Assembly (NCBI RefSeq): GCF_900215575.1
Contig: NZ_OBEJ01000002.1
Location: 724,062 to 788,061 of the forward strand
Direction: 5' to 3'
DNA from: Natronoarchaeum philippinense
GTDB taxonomy: Archaea; Halobacteriota; Halobacteria; Halobacteriales; Natronoarchaeaceae
Length of the DNA: 64,000 bases
The position numbers and the translations under genes are program-made. Positions 16,248 through 24,960 of the stretch are shown here, piece by piece; position 1 is the stretch's first letter, and every line of letters begins with the position of its first letter. A model generated the notes under the pieces. The model saw only the letters and a program-made list of their open reading frames with translations. It made no database searches and was not told the DNA's origin.

Positions 16248-17780
16248 ATGGCTGAAATAGCAATCTCAGACCTCGACACGTACAGGGTGCTCGCACCGGT
16301 GTTGCTGCTGGTCGGGACGGCGATCCTGACGTTCCTGATCGACAGCATCGACCCCGATTCGACGAGCTACCGGCTGGTCGCCGGCACGTCGATCGCGGGC
16401 ACGCTGGCGGCGCTCGGCATGACGATCTGGTATATCGGCATCGGCGTCGGCGTCGGCGGCGATCCGGAACAAGCGGGCGTTCAGGGGCTGTTCGAGCTGT
16501 TCGGCGGCGCCCTGATCGTCGACCAGATGGCGCTGTTCTTCGTCGCCGTCGTCACCAGCGTCACCGCGCTGGTGTTGATCGCCAGCTACGACTATCTCGA
16601 CGGCCAGCCCCACGCGGGCGAGTTCTACTCGCTTGTGCTGCTGGCCGCGACCGGGATGGCGACGATGGCGATGGCCGACAGTTTCGTCACCGCATTCATC
16701 GCGCTCGAGCTGGCGAGCCTGCCGTCGTTCGCACTGGTCGCGTTCCTCAAACACGATCGCGGGAGCGTCGAAGCCGGTCTGAAATACTTCCTGATCGGCG
16801 CGCTGTCCTCGGCGATCTTCCTGTACGGCATCAGTCTGGTGTACGTCTCCACCGGCCACCTCGCGTTCGGCGAGGTCGCAACGCAGGTCGCAGAGGGCGG
16901 GTTCGACCAAGGCATCCTCGCGCTCGGCGTGTTGATGATCGTGGGCGGGCTGGCCTACAAGACTGCTTCCGTCCCCTTCCACTTCTGGGCGCCCGAGGCC
17001 TACGAGGGCGCGCCCGCACCGATCAGCGCCTTCCTCTCTTCGGCGTCGAAGGCCGCCGGCTTCGTGCTGGCGTTCCGCGTGTTCGCCGAAGCGTTCCCGA
17101 TCGCGTCGGTCGCCAACGGGATCGAGTGGATGCTCGTCTTTCAGGTGCTGGCCGTCGTTACGATGGTGCTTGGCAACTTCGCCGCAGCAGTTCAGGAGAA
17201 CGTCAAGCGGATGCTGGCGTACTCCTCGGTCGGCCACGCCGGCTACGCCCTGATCGGGCTGGCAGCCCTGACCAGCGGCGGCGCGTACAACGAGTTCGTT
17301 CTCGGAAGTGCCATGCTGCACCTGCTGGTCTACGGCTTCATGAACACCGGCGCGTTCCTGTTTATCGCGCTGGCCGAACACTGGGAGGTCGGTCGCACCT
17401 TCGAGGACTTCAACGGACTGGCCACGAAGGCGCCGGTCGCCTCGCTGGCGATGACCGTGTTCCTGTTTAACCTCGCAGGGCTGCCGATCGGCGCCGGCTT
17501 CATCAGCAAGTACTTCCTGTTCGGATCGGCGGTCACGAACGGGATCTGGTGGCTCGCCGCGGTCGGCGCCATCACGAGCGCGCTGTCGCTGTACTACTAC
17601 TCGCGGCTGGCCAAGGCGATGTGGATCGAGGATCCCGCCGACGATCTGGAGATCACCAGTCAGCCGGTCGGGCTCTACACCGCCGTCATCGCGGCGGCGG
17701 TCGTGACGGTCGTGCTGCTGGTGGCGTTCAACCCCGTCGTCTCGACGGCGGTCGACGCCGCCGCCGCGCTGCTGGCCTGA
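16248..17780 (+). CDS. nuoN: Complex I proton-pumping subunit N (NuoN)
   Basis: A 510-residue antiporter-like subunit that ends the cluster. Motifs are FIALELASLPSFALVAFLKHD, YKTASVPFHFWAPEAYEGAPAPISAFLSSASKAAGF and MLAYSSVGHAGYALIGLAA. No nuoE, F or G gene is present, as in other archaeal complex I operons, so the electron donor is probably not NADH bound by a classical dehydrogenase module. Confidence 0.95.
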   Translation: MAEIAISDLDTYRVLAPVLLLVGTAILTFLIDSIDPDSTSYRLVAGTSIAGTLAALGMTIWYIGIGVGVGGDPEQAGVQGLFELFGGALIVDQMALFFVAVVTSVTALVLIASYDYLDGQPHAGEFYSLVLLAATGMATMAMADSFVTAFIALELASLPSFALVAFLKHDRGSVEAGLKYFLIGALSSAIFLYGISLVYVSTGHLAFGEVATQVAEGGFDQGILALGVLMIVGGLAYKTASVPFHFWAPEAYEGAPAPISAFLSSASKAAGFVLAFRVFAEAFPIASVANGIEWMLVFQVLAVVTMVLGNFAAAVQENVKRMLAYSSVGHAGYALIGLAALTSGGAYNEFVLGSAMLHLLVYGFMNTGAFLFIALAEHWEVGRTFEDFNGLATKAPVASLAMTVFLFNLAGLPIGAGFISKYFLFGSAVTNGIWWLAAVGAITSALSLYYYSRLAKAMWIEDPADDLEITSQPVGLYTAVIAAAVVTVVLLVAFNPVVSTAVDAAAALLA

Positions 17781-17898
17781 CGCCGCGGACGGTCGCCTGA
17801 CCGTTGGCCGCAACCGATTTCGTCGACGCGATTCTTCTGATGCGGCCGCTCGTTCTCGGAGACGGTAGGTTTTAACCACAGGCCCGGATACGGAGGAT

Positions 17899-19434
17899 AT
17901 GGTCACTCGGCTCGTTCTAGGGAGTGGCGCCGTCTGTCAGGCGCTCGTCGAGCGAGTCGTCGAGAGCGGCGGCCGCCTCCGTGTGATCACCGACGACACG
18001 GAGCGCATCGACACGCTTCGGGGGGACGGGCGACGGGTCACTGATGCCGACCCGACCGATCCGGAGACGCTCGAATCGGCCCATCCTGACGCCGAAGTGG
18101 TGTTCGTCGGTAGCGACGATCCCGCGCGAAACGCGACGATCGCACGCGTCGCGCGGACTGTGTATCCCGGCGCGTTGATCGTCGCCTACACCGGCTATCG
18201 GCCCAGCGACGCCCAGCGACGCCGGATCGACCGGCACGCGGACCAGCTGATCGATCCCGGAACCGCGACCGCTGACAGAGTGCTCGAACTCGTCTCGGGC
18301 GATACGGGCAAGCGGGCGCGCGAACTACGACGAACGTTGCAGTCGATCGAGGGTCCGATCGCGGTCGTCGCCCACGACAACCCCGACCCCGACGCCATCG
18401 CCAGCGCGCTGGCGCTGACCCAACTGGCCGGCGCCGTCGGCGCGGACGCCGAAGCGTGTTACTACGGCGACATTTCACATCAGGAGAACCGAGCGCTCGT
18501 CAACCTGCTCGATCTCGACCTGCGGCGACTCGACCCCGACGACCCCGAACATCTCTCGGAGTTCGAGGGGTTCGCACTGGTCGACCACAGCCGACCGGGG
18601 GTCAACGATCAACTGCCGGAGACGCTGTCGGTCGACGTTGTGATCGACCACCACCCGCCTCGCGGTCCGGTCGACGCCGACTTCGTCGATCTGCGCCACA
18701 GCGTCGGCGCGACGAGCACGCTCTTGACTGAGTATTTCACCGAGTTCGGGCTCGAAATCGACGAGACGGTCGCTACGGCGCTGCTGTACGGCATCCGGAT
18801 CGACACGTGGGATTTCACCCGCGAAGTCTCCCAGTCCGACTTCGAGGCAGCCGGCACGCTCGTCCCCCACGCCGACATCGCGCTGCTCGAACGCGTCGAG
18901 TCGCCGAACGTCTCGGGAGACACGCTCGAAACGGTCGCCAGCGCGATTCGCAACCGCGACCAGCGCGGCTCGATCCTGACGAGCTTCGTCGGCGAGTTGG
19001 CCGACCGCGATGCCCTCGCCCAAGCCGCCGACAAACTGCTCGATATGGACGGCGTGACGACGACTGTCGCGTTCGGGCTCTTGGACGGCGTCGTCTACGT
19101 GTCGGCGCGGGCCCAAGGGTCGTCACTGGATCTCGGCGAGACGCTCCGTCTAGCGTACAATCAGATCGGGAGCGCGGGCGGACACACGGACATGGCGGGC
19201 GCCCAGATCCCCGTCGGGATGCTATCGACGGCCGACGAGGACGGCGATGCGGCCCGGGACGCGATCGAGGCTGTGATCAGGGATCGCTTCTACGACGCCC
19301 TGCGCGAGCGGCCGTTCGAGCTTCCACAGGAGCACGTCTCGGCGATTGCCGAGTTCGACTTCCCGCTTCGTTTGGCGGACGACAGTGGCGGACTGGCCCC
19401 CGACAGCGGCGGCGAGTACGTCGACGAGGAGTAA
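17899..19434 (+). CDS. DHH-family phosphoesterase with N-terminal Rossmann (RCK/TrkA-N-like) domain
   Basis: A 511-residue two-part protein. Residues 1-130 form a Rossmann-like domain (LVLGSGAVCQALVERVVE...RVITDD, then VVFVGSDDPARNATIAR) that looks like a TrkA-N/RCK NAD-binding domain but lacks a perfect GxGxxG. From about residue 145 it is a DHH/DHHA1 phosphoesterase, with AHDNPDPDAIASALALTQL, VDHSRPG, VVIDHHPPRG and a C-terminal GSAGGHTDMAGAQIP. DHH-DHHA1 enzymes cleave nanoRNA, pAp or cyclic dinucleotides; the substrate here is unknown. A TATA-like ttttaacc lies about 25 bases upstream. Confidence 0.85.
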   Translation: MVTRLVLGSGAVCQALVERVVESGGRLRVITDDTERIDTLRGDGRRVTDADPTDPETLESAHPDAEVVFVGSDDPARNATIARVARTVYPGALIVAYTGYRPSDAQRRRIDRHADQLIDPGTATADRVLELVSGDTGKRARELRRTLQSIEGPIAVVAHDNPDPDAIASALALTQLAGAVGADAEACYYGDISHQENRALVNLLDLDLRRLDPDDPEHLSEFEGFALVDHSRPGVNDQLPETLSVDVVIDHHPPRGPVDADFVDLRHSVGATSTLLTEYFTEFGLEIDETVATALLYGIRIDTWDFTREVSQSDFEAAGTLVPHADIALLERVESPNVSGDTLETVASAIRNRDQRGSILTSFVGELADRDALAQAADKLLDMDGVTTTVAFGLLDGVVYVSARAQGSSLDLGETLRLAYNQIGSAGGHTDMAGAQIPVGMLSTADEDGDAARDAIEAVIRDRFYDALRERPFELPQEHVSAIAEFDFPLRLADDSGGLAPDSGGEYVDEE

Positions 19435-19479
19435 CGGGCCGAGACAGGTTTTTCGTTGCTGGAGCCGATCTGTGCTCAC

Positions 19480-20277
19480 ATGGGGGTAGCCGACACGACC
19501 GGCAAGGCGCGGGTCAGCGAGTACATGACCCAAGACGTCGTCACAGTTGCACCGGACGATACGGTCGCAGACGTGGCGACCCAGATCGCCGAGAGCGACG
19601 AGCACAGCGGCTTTCCGGTCTGTGAGCGACGCCGAGTAGAGGGCTTCGTCAGCGCGCGCGACCTGTTGCTCGCTGACGACGACGACCCGCTGTTTAAGGT
19701 GATGACGACGGACCTGATCGTCGCCCACCCGGAAATGAAGGTCAACGAGGCCGCGCGCGTCATACTGCGCTCGGGCATCCAGAAGCTCCCGGTCGTCGAC
19801 GACGCGGGCAATCTCGTCGGGATCATCAGCAACGCCGACGTGATCCGGAGCCAGATCGAGCGCGCGACGCCGGAGAAGGTCGGCAAACTGATGCGGACCT
19901 TAGAGAACATCCACGGCGTCGAGTTGCGCCAAGAGCGTCGAACGGTCGCACTCGACGCGCTGACGCCGACGCAGGGGAAAGTGTACGCCGACGAACTCGA
20001 AGGCCGACGCTACGAGCTCGAACACGGCCTCGCGGAGCCGCTGGTCGTCATCGACAACGGCGGCGAGTTGCTGCTGGCCGACGGCCACCATCGGGTGCTG
20101 GCCGCCGATCGGGTCGGCGTCGACGAGATGGACGCCTACGTCATCGTGATCGACCCGGCGCTCGAACTAGGGATGCAGCGAACGGCGGACCGCGAGGGGC
20201 TGGAATCGCTCGACGACGTCGAGGTCGTCGACTACGCGCGACATCCGCTGGTCGAGACTACCGAACGGCTGCAGTAA
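19480..20277 (+). CDS. Tandem CBS domains fused to a ParB/Srx-fold domain
   Basis: ATG 19480 gives 265 residues. Two CBS domains (about 12-62 and 74-126) are followed by a ParB/sulfiredoxin-fold domain (about 150-245) with the motif LLLADGHHRVLAAD near residues 197-210. CBS pairs bind adenosine nucleotides. Although such proteins are often labelled partition proteins, there is no ParA neighbour or HTH. The DGHHR motif is also the signature of ParB-fold free-serine kinases (SerK, SbnI). A small-molecule kinase role is an inference. Confidence 0.75.
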   Translation: MGVADTTGKARVSEYMTQDVVTVAPDDTVADVATQIAESDEHSGFPVCERRRVEGFVSARDLLLADDDDPLFKVMTTDLIVAHPEMKVNEAARVILRSGIQKLPVVDDAGNLVGIISNADVIRSQIERATPEKVGKLMRTLENIHGVELRQERRTVALDALTPTQGKVYADELEGRRYELEHGLAEPLVVIDNGGELLLADGHHRVLAADRVGVDEMDAYVIVIDPALELGMQRTADREGLESLDDVEVVDYARHPLVETTERLQ

Positions 20278-20307
20278 AAAACGGAATCGGTCGTTAGCGA
20301 GCCGAAC

Positions 20308-21564
20308 TCAGGGCCAGTTGCCCGACTGCTCGTAGGAGTCGACGACGCGCTGGATCGCCACGACGTAGGCGGCCACGCGCATGCTCGGCAGGTCGTGCTC
20401 CTCGTAGGCGTCGACGAGCGTGTCGAACTGCTCGACGATGATGTCTTCGAGGCGCTCGTTGACGGTGTCCTCGTCCCAGTAGAAGCGCTGGCGGTTCTGG
20501 ACCCACTCGAAGTAGCTCACGGTGACGCCGCCGGCGTTGGCGAGGATGTCCGGCACGGTCAGCACGTCCTTGTCCTCGAGCACGGTGTCGCCTTCGGGCG
20601 TGATCGGGCCGTTGGCGGCCTCGGAGATCACGTCGGCCTGGATGTCGTGGGCGAGGTCCTCGTCGATGGCGTTTTCGAGCGCGGCGGGGACCAGCAGGTC
20701 CACGTCGAGCGTCAGCAGTTCGTCGTTGCTGACTTCCTCCTCGGCCTCGCTGTAGCCGACGACGCTGCCGGTTTCGCGCTTGTGCTGCTTGGCGTCGACG
20801 GGGTCGAAGCCGTCGGCGTTGTAGATGCCGCCGCTGGAGTCCGACACTGCGACCACGTCGGCGCCCATCTCGTCGATGAGCTTCGCGGTGATCCAGCCGG
20901 CGTTCCCGTAACCCTGCACGGCGACGGTGGCGCCCTCGACGTCCTTGTCGAGGTAGTCGAAGGCCTCGCGGGCGGCGATGACCGTCGAGCGGCCGGTCGC
21001 CTCGACGCGGCCCTCACTGCCGCCGCTGGAGATGTCCTTGCCCGTGATGACGCCGGGCTCGGTCGTGTTTTCGAGGGTCTCGTAGGTGTCCTTGATCCAG
21101 TTCATCTCCCGCTGGCCCGTGTTCACGTCGGGCGCGGGAACGTCCTTGTCCTCGCCGATCAGGGGCGTGATCTCCTCGGCGAACGCGCGGGTGATGCGTT
21201 CGAGTTCGCTCTCGGAGTACTGGTCGGGGTCGATGATGATGCCGCCCTTGCCGCCGCCCAGCGGGATGCCGACGGTCGCCGTCTTGTAGGCCATCCAGCC
21301 CGACAGCGCGCGTACCTCGTCGCGGGATACCTGCGGGTGGTAGCGGATGCCGCCCTTGTAGGGGCCGCGGTCGCCGTTGAACTGCGATCGGAACGCCTTG
21401 AAGACCTCGATCGAGCCGTCGTCCATCTCGACCGAAAGGTTCGTCTCGAGCACGCGCTCGGGGTGCTTGAGGCGCTCGATGACGTCGTCGCCGACGTCGA
21501 GGTACTCGGCGGCCTCGTCGATCTGCTCTTGCAGACTCTCGAACGGGTTCGCTTCTTCTGCCAT
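20308..21564 (-). CDS. gdhA: Glutamate dehydrogenase
   Basis: The start at 21564 ([14 protein letters not shown]) gives 418 residues, the usual hexameric GDH length. Motifs are [30 protein letters not shown] with the catalytic-region [28 protein letters not shown], and the cofactor domain [19 protein letters not shown]. It interconverts glutamate with 2-oxoglutarate and ammonia; cofactor choice cannot be fixed here. Upstream is an unusually AT-rich promoter region (21585-21690). Confidence 0.95.
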   Translation of the reverse strand: MAEEANPFESLQEQIDEAAEYLDVGDDVIERLKHPERVLETNLSVEMDDGSIEVFKAFRSQFNGDRGPYKGGIRYHPQVSRDEVRALSGWMAYKTATVGIPLGGGKGGIIIDPDQYSESELERITRAFAEEITPLIGEDKDVPAPDVNTGQREMNWIKDTYETLENTTEPGVITGKDISSGGSEGRVEATGRSTVIAAREAFDYLDKDVEGATVAVQGYGNAGWITAKLIDEMGADVVAVSDSSGGIYNADGFDPVDAKQHKRETGSVVGYSEAEEEVSNDELLTLDVDLLVPAALENAIDEDLAHDIQADVISEAANGPITPEGDTVLEDKDVLTVPDILANAGGVTVSYFEWVQNRQRFYWDEDTVNERLEDIIVEQFDTLVDAYEEHDLPSMRVAAYVVAIQRVVDSYEQSGNWP

Positions 21565-21599
21565 ACGTCCGCATGGTAGGAGATGCGGGTTAAGACTAG

Positions 21600-21690
21600 C
21601 GGTATACAATGCTCCTTGATAGTATATATATACCCAAAGAGGGTATTATGATATATGTATATTCAAAGATCTAAGTCTCGGTTAAACACT
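21600..21690 (-). promoter_or_regulatory. AT-rich upstream region of gdhA with inverted repeat
   Basis: The stretch contains tatatatata at about 21623-21632 and a perfect inverted repeat ATACCC (21630-21635), five-base spacer, GGGTAT (21641-21646). The repeat lies about 66-82 bases upstream of the gdhA ATG. A closer TATA candidate (cttaacc on the minus strand, about 21590) has normal spacing. The repeat may be a regulator site. No gene is seen between 21565 and 21764. Confidence 0.5.
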
Positions 21691-21764
21691 ATCGAGGAGC
21701 AACCGTGAGCAACTCGGCAATCGAGCGGTTCCGATATCGGTGCTGAACGGCCAGCGGCGTGGCG

Positions 21765-22616
21765 TTACTGACCGGTATCCGATTCGTCGTCGGGAACGCG
21801 CGAGAGAATGCGTTCTGCCTGCCGAATCAAGGGAGCGTCGATCATCTCGCCGTCGACCTCGTACACCACGGTGTTGGACGCTGGACGCGCGTCCAGAACG
21901 CGGCGGGCCCACTCAATCTGCTCGGCGTCGGGCGTCATCGCGTCGTGAATCGGATCAACCTGTGCTGGATGGATCGCCATCTTCCCGTCGTAGCCCAACT
22001 GGCGGGCGAACGCGGCGTCTTCGCGGAGTCCGTCTTCGTCGTCGATCGCGGTGTAGAGCGTGTCGATCGCGTCGACGCCAGCTGCCCGCGCGGCGGCGAC
22101 GACGCGCTCGCGGGCGTACAGTACCTCCGTCCCCCCGCTGGTTCGGGTTGCCCCCAGATCCGCGGCCAAATCTTCTGCGCCAAAGAGCAGGCCGTCCGTC
22201 GGCGTCGCCGCGGCGATTTCGGGCGCTGCTAGCACGCCTGCGGCGGATTCGACGAGCGCAAGTACGGGCAGTTCGCGGCCGTGCTCGGCAGCCGCGTCGG
22301 CAAGTTCCGTCACCGACGCGGCGCTCGACGCCTTCGGTACGATCAGGCCATCGAGCACTGCCTCGGAGTCGTCGAGGACGACCGCCAGATCGGTCCTGCC
22401 CTCGGGAAGTGGATTTGTACGAACGAACACTTCGCAGTCGGGGTCGAACGACGGATCCGTCAGTACGTCGGCGACCGTCTGTCGGGCGTCATCTTTGTCG
22501 GCGGGTGCGACGGCGTCTTCGAGATCGAACGCGATGATGTCGGCTCCCGTCGTCGGCGCCTTGCGCAACATTGCCTCGCGGTCGCCCGGCGTGAACAACA
22601 GGCTCCTGCGGGTCAT
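21765..22616 (-). CDS. HpcH/HpaI aldolase/CitE-family protein (malyl-CoA lyase or thioesterase type)
   Basis: A 283-residue TIM-barrel CitE-like protein. Motifs are RRSLLFTPGDREAMLRKA at the N-terminus, DIIAFDLEDAVAPADKD (acyl-CoA/metal site), VRTNPL, IVPKASS, ALVESAAGVLAAPEIA (metal-binding Glu) and LLFGAEDLAADLG with GKMAIHPAQV. Haloarchaeal members act as beta-methylmalyl-CoA lyase or malyl-CoA thioesterase in the methylaspartate cycle. Its position next to glutamate dehydrogenase fits this, but which reaction is catalysed is not decided by sequence. Confidence 0.8.
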   Translation of the reverse strand: MTRRSLLFTPGDREAMLRKAPTTGADIIAFDLEDAVAPADKDDARQTVADVLTDPSFDPDCEVFVRTNPLPEGRTDLAVVLDDSEAVLDGLIVPKASSAASVTELADAAAEHGRELPVLALVESAAGVLAAPEIAAATPTDGLLFGAEDLAADLGATRTSGGTEVLYARERVVAAARAAGVDAIDTLYTAIDDEDGLREDAAFARQLGYDGKMAIHPAQVDPIHDAMTPDAEQIEWARRVLDARPASNTVVYEVDGEMIDAPLIRQAERILSRVPDDESDTGQ

Positions 22617-22715
22617 ACTCTCGATTGCGGTGGGGCGGCCAAAAGTGTAGGTCCTACTGCGGGATGTGCGGTCGTCGCCGGCCAGCGGACTGTGGCACTC
22701 GGCGACGCCGAGGCG

Positions 22716-23804
22716 TCACACCACGCCTGTCGGCCGTTCGGGTCGGATACCGAGTTCGATCTCGACGGTCTGCTCGGCGCCGTTGCGACGGATCCGACAC
22801 CGTATCGTTTCACCGGGGCTCGTGTTCAGCGCCAGATAGCTCCGGAGGTCCTCTGGGGTGGCGATATCGTTGCCGTCGACGCCGACGACGATGTCACCGC
22901 CGACCGGGACGCGGACGCCATCGACGCGCGTTACGTCGCTCGCTCCTTGGAGGACGCCGTCTGCCGGCCCGCCCTGCGTGACGGTGAGGACGAAGATACC
23001 GTCCGGTCGGTCGAGTTCGTTCGCCGCCGCGATGTTGGGCGTGACCGGCGTGAACGACGCGCCGAGGTAGGGGTGGTTGTATTCTCCCGACTCGATCAAG
23101 CGGGGAACGACGCGGTGGACAAGCGGCGCCGAGATGCCGAAGGCGATGTTGTCGCCGCCGCCGGAGTTGACGACGGCGAGCACTTCGCCGTCGAGCGAGA
23201 CCAGCGGACCGCCGCTGTTACCAGGGTTGACCGCCGCGTCGGTCTGGATCGCGTCGGGGATGCGAAAGCCAGAGGGCGCCGGAATCGAGCGATTGACGCC
23301 GCTGACGATGCCGGTCGTGACGGTTCCGTCGAGCGAGTAGGGATTACCGATCACGACGACCTCCTGTCCGACCGTCGCTTGTCCCTGCACGAGCGGGAGC
23401 GGCGCTGCGTCGTCGGGCCGGTCCTCGACGCCGACCACCGCGAGATCGCTGTGGGGGTCGACACCGACCACGTCGCCTTGTGCCCACGATCCGCCGGCGT
23501 ACTGCACGTCGACCGAACTTGCGCCGCCGACGACGTGCGCGTTGGTGATGAGGTGCTGTTGATCGTAGACGAACCCCGTCCCTTGGCCGCTGCCGGCACG
23601 GATCAGGACGATCGAATCAGCGACCGCCTCGTACACATCGGTGTACGGGCTGTCCGACGGTGAACTGTCGTTTGAGGGCGATTCTTGGGACTGGGGCGCC
23701 GCAGTAGTGGCCGACGGCTGTGAGTTACAGCCGGCCAACGCTGCCACCACTGCACTGGCACCGGTCGCGAGGAACGCCCGCCGATCGAGGGGGGTGTCTC
23801 CCAT
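22716..23804 (-). CDS. HtrA/DegP-like trypsin-fold protease, Tat-exported lipoprotein
   Basis: 362 residues. The N-terminus RRAFLATGASAVVAALAGC combines a twin-arginine motif with a lipobox (LAGC), so it is exported folded and lipid-anchored outside the membrane. The protease triad is visible: His in ITNAHVVGG (about 89), Asp in PHSDLAVVGV (about 120) and Ser in NPGNSGGPL (about 197). A PDZ domain follows (about 260-350). It is probably a quality-control protease of the cell surface. tatA lies 33 kb further on in this window. Confidence 0.9.
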   Translation of the reverse strand: MGDTPLDRRAFLATGASAVVAALAGCNSQPSATTAAPQSQESPSNDSSPSDSPYTDVYEAVADSIVLIRAGSGQGTGFVYDQQHLITNAHVVGGASSVDVQYAGGSWAQGDVVGVDPHSDLAVVGVEDRPDDAAPLPLVQGQATVGQEVVVIGNPYSLDGTVTTGIVSGVNRSIPAPSGFRIPDAIQTDAAVNPGNSGGPLVSLDGEVLAVVNSGGGDNIAFGISAPLVHRVVPRLIESGEYNHPYLGASFTPVTPNIAAANELDRPDGIFVLTVTQGGPADGVLQGASDVTRVDGVRVPVGGDIVVGVDGNDIATPEDLRSYLALNTSPGETIRCRIRRNGAEQTVEIELGIRPERPTGVV

Positions 23805-23909
23805 CGTTTGCTGTTATGAGCCACCACACTAAAGCACTGGGCGCGCACAGTCCGACGACGACAAAGCATATATTGTGGTAACACATACCACGCCCCAGAG
23901 GTGACGCCA

Positions 23910-24089
23910 GTGTCAGACCACGCAGCAGCCGGCCAGTGGGACAGCGCGACGACCGGAGCGAGCCAGCCCCAAGGCACCGAGACCGTCGAGCGCTACGAGA
24001 CCGACGACGGGACGGTGTTTTTCGACGCGCAGAATCCGCTCGCGTGGATGGAGGCCTCGGTGACGCTCTCTCTCGCCGAGCAGGTGTAG
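23910..24089 (+). CDS. Small conserved-type haloarchaeal protein
   Basis: 59 residues from GTG 23910; gaggtga (23898-23904) gives good spacing, while the GTG at 23901 would overlap that Shine-Dalgarno. The protein is acidic and has no membrane segment. Its core ERYETDDGTVFFDAQNPLAWMEASVTLSL resembles small uncharacterised haloarchaeal proteins. Function unknown. Confidence 0.6.
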   Translation: MSDHAAAGQWDSATTGASQPQGTETVERYETDDGTVFFDAQNPLAWMEASVTLSLAEQV

Positions 24090-24141
24090 TCAGCCCGAGT
24101 GCAGACGGGACGCTTTTTGTTGTCGGCTTCGAACTCCGATT

Positions 24142-24444
24142 GTGGTATTCGACGAACGAGCGGACGAGGAACCCGAGGAGCCCGACCCGGAGGCCGATCT
24201 GGAGCTCGGGCCCGACATTCCGACGCCGCCCGAGGCACCTCCAGCGTCGGAAGCCTCCGAGGAGCTCCAGAAGATGTTCTGGAGCGTCGTCGTCCTGCTG
24301 AATATGGCGATTCTGGCGGCCAGCCTCGGCGTCATGTACATCGTCTTCCGCGGACGCCTCCAGTTGGGCGGGGGGCTGCTCTTAGTGGGACTGCTCGGCG
24401 GCGCCCACGCCTACCGCATCTACAGGCGCTACGAGTACGGATAG
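24142..24444 (+). CDS. Small membrane protein with acidic N-terminus
   Basis: 100 residues from GTG 24142. Residues 1-40 are acidic and proline-rich (EEPDPEADLELGPDIPTPPEAPP). Two membrane helices follow at about 47-69 and 75-91 and a basic-aromatic tail (YRIYRRYEYG). No family function is recognised. It lies in a row of three small same-strand genes. Confidence 0.65.
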   Translation: MVFDERADEEPEEPDPEADLELGPDIPTPPEAPPASEASEELQKMFWSVVVLLNMAILAASLGVMYIVFRGRLQLGGGLLLVGLLGGAHAYRIYRRYEYG

Positions 24445-24537
24445 CCGCTGGTCGACGCCGCTGCCGAGGATGCCGGCGTCCGGCTCACATCGCGGACATC
24501 GGTGGGCCTAACCCCTGTCGACGCCAACAAACAGCCG

Positions 24538-24960
24538 ATGCGAACGGTTCGAGACGAGACCGGCAAGCGCTACGTTCTTCTCAAAGAGTCCGGCGACAGC
24601 AGCCTCGTTCGGGATCCGGAGACCGGCCAAGAGCGGTACATCGAGAACGACACGCTCGACCCCGTCGACGGGGAGACGCCGCTGGAAACTGCTGCGAGCG
24701 GAATTCCGGAGTCGGTTCGGCGCGTCGTCTCCGGCGTCCACGACGAGGCCGGACTGGGCCTGCTGGCCGATCTGGCCGACCGCGGGCCGGTCGCCGTCCG
24801 CGACATGCTCGGCGCCTACGACCAGTGCGAGAGCGATCTCCACGGCCGGCTGGCCGAGCTTCGCGCGGCGGGACTGATCGAAGAAGCGACGGTCGCGGGC
24901 GAGCGGGGCTACGATGCCACCGAGACGACGCGGGAAGCCCTCAACGCGCTGCGCGAGTAG
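24538..24960 (+). CDS. Winged-helix protein of unknown target
   Basis: ATG 24538 gives 140 residues. The N-terminal half is a short beta-rich segment (RYVLLKESGDSSLVRDPETGQERYI). The C-terminal half (about 75-140) looks like a winged helix (LLADLADRGPVAVRDMLGAYDQCESDLHGRLAELRAAGLIEEATVAGERGYDATE). It is probably a DNA-binding regulator. Its stop abuts the rad50 stop on the other strand with no gap. Confidence 0.65.
   Translation: MRTVRDETGKRYVLLKESGDSSLVRDPETGQERYIENDTLDPVDGETPLETAASGIPESVRRVVSGVHDEAGLGLLADLADRGPVAVRDMLGAYDQCESDLHGRLAELRAAGLIEEATVAGERGYDATETTREALNALRE

Noticed and set aside
16266..17906. A 546-codon open frame antisense to nuoN
   Set aside because: Arg/His/Asp/Gln-rich shadow of nuoN with no domain. 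nuoN has all family motifs.
19480..20277. Plasmid-type ParB partition gene
   Set aside because: No ParA partner, no ParB HTH domain and no parS-like sites seen. The CBS domains point elsewhere.
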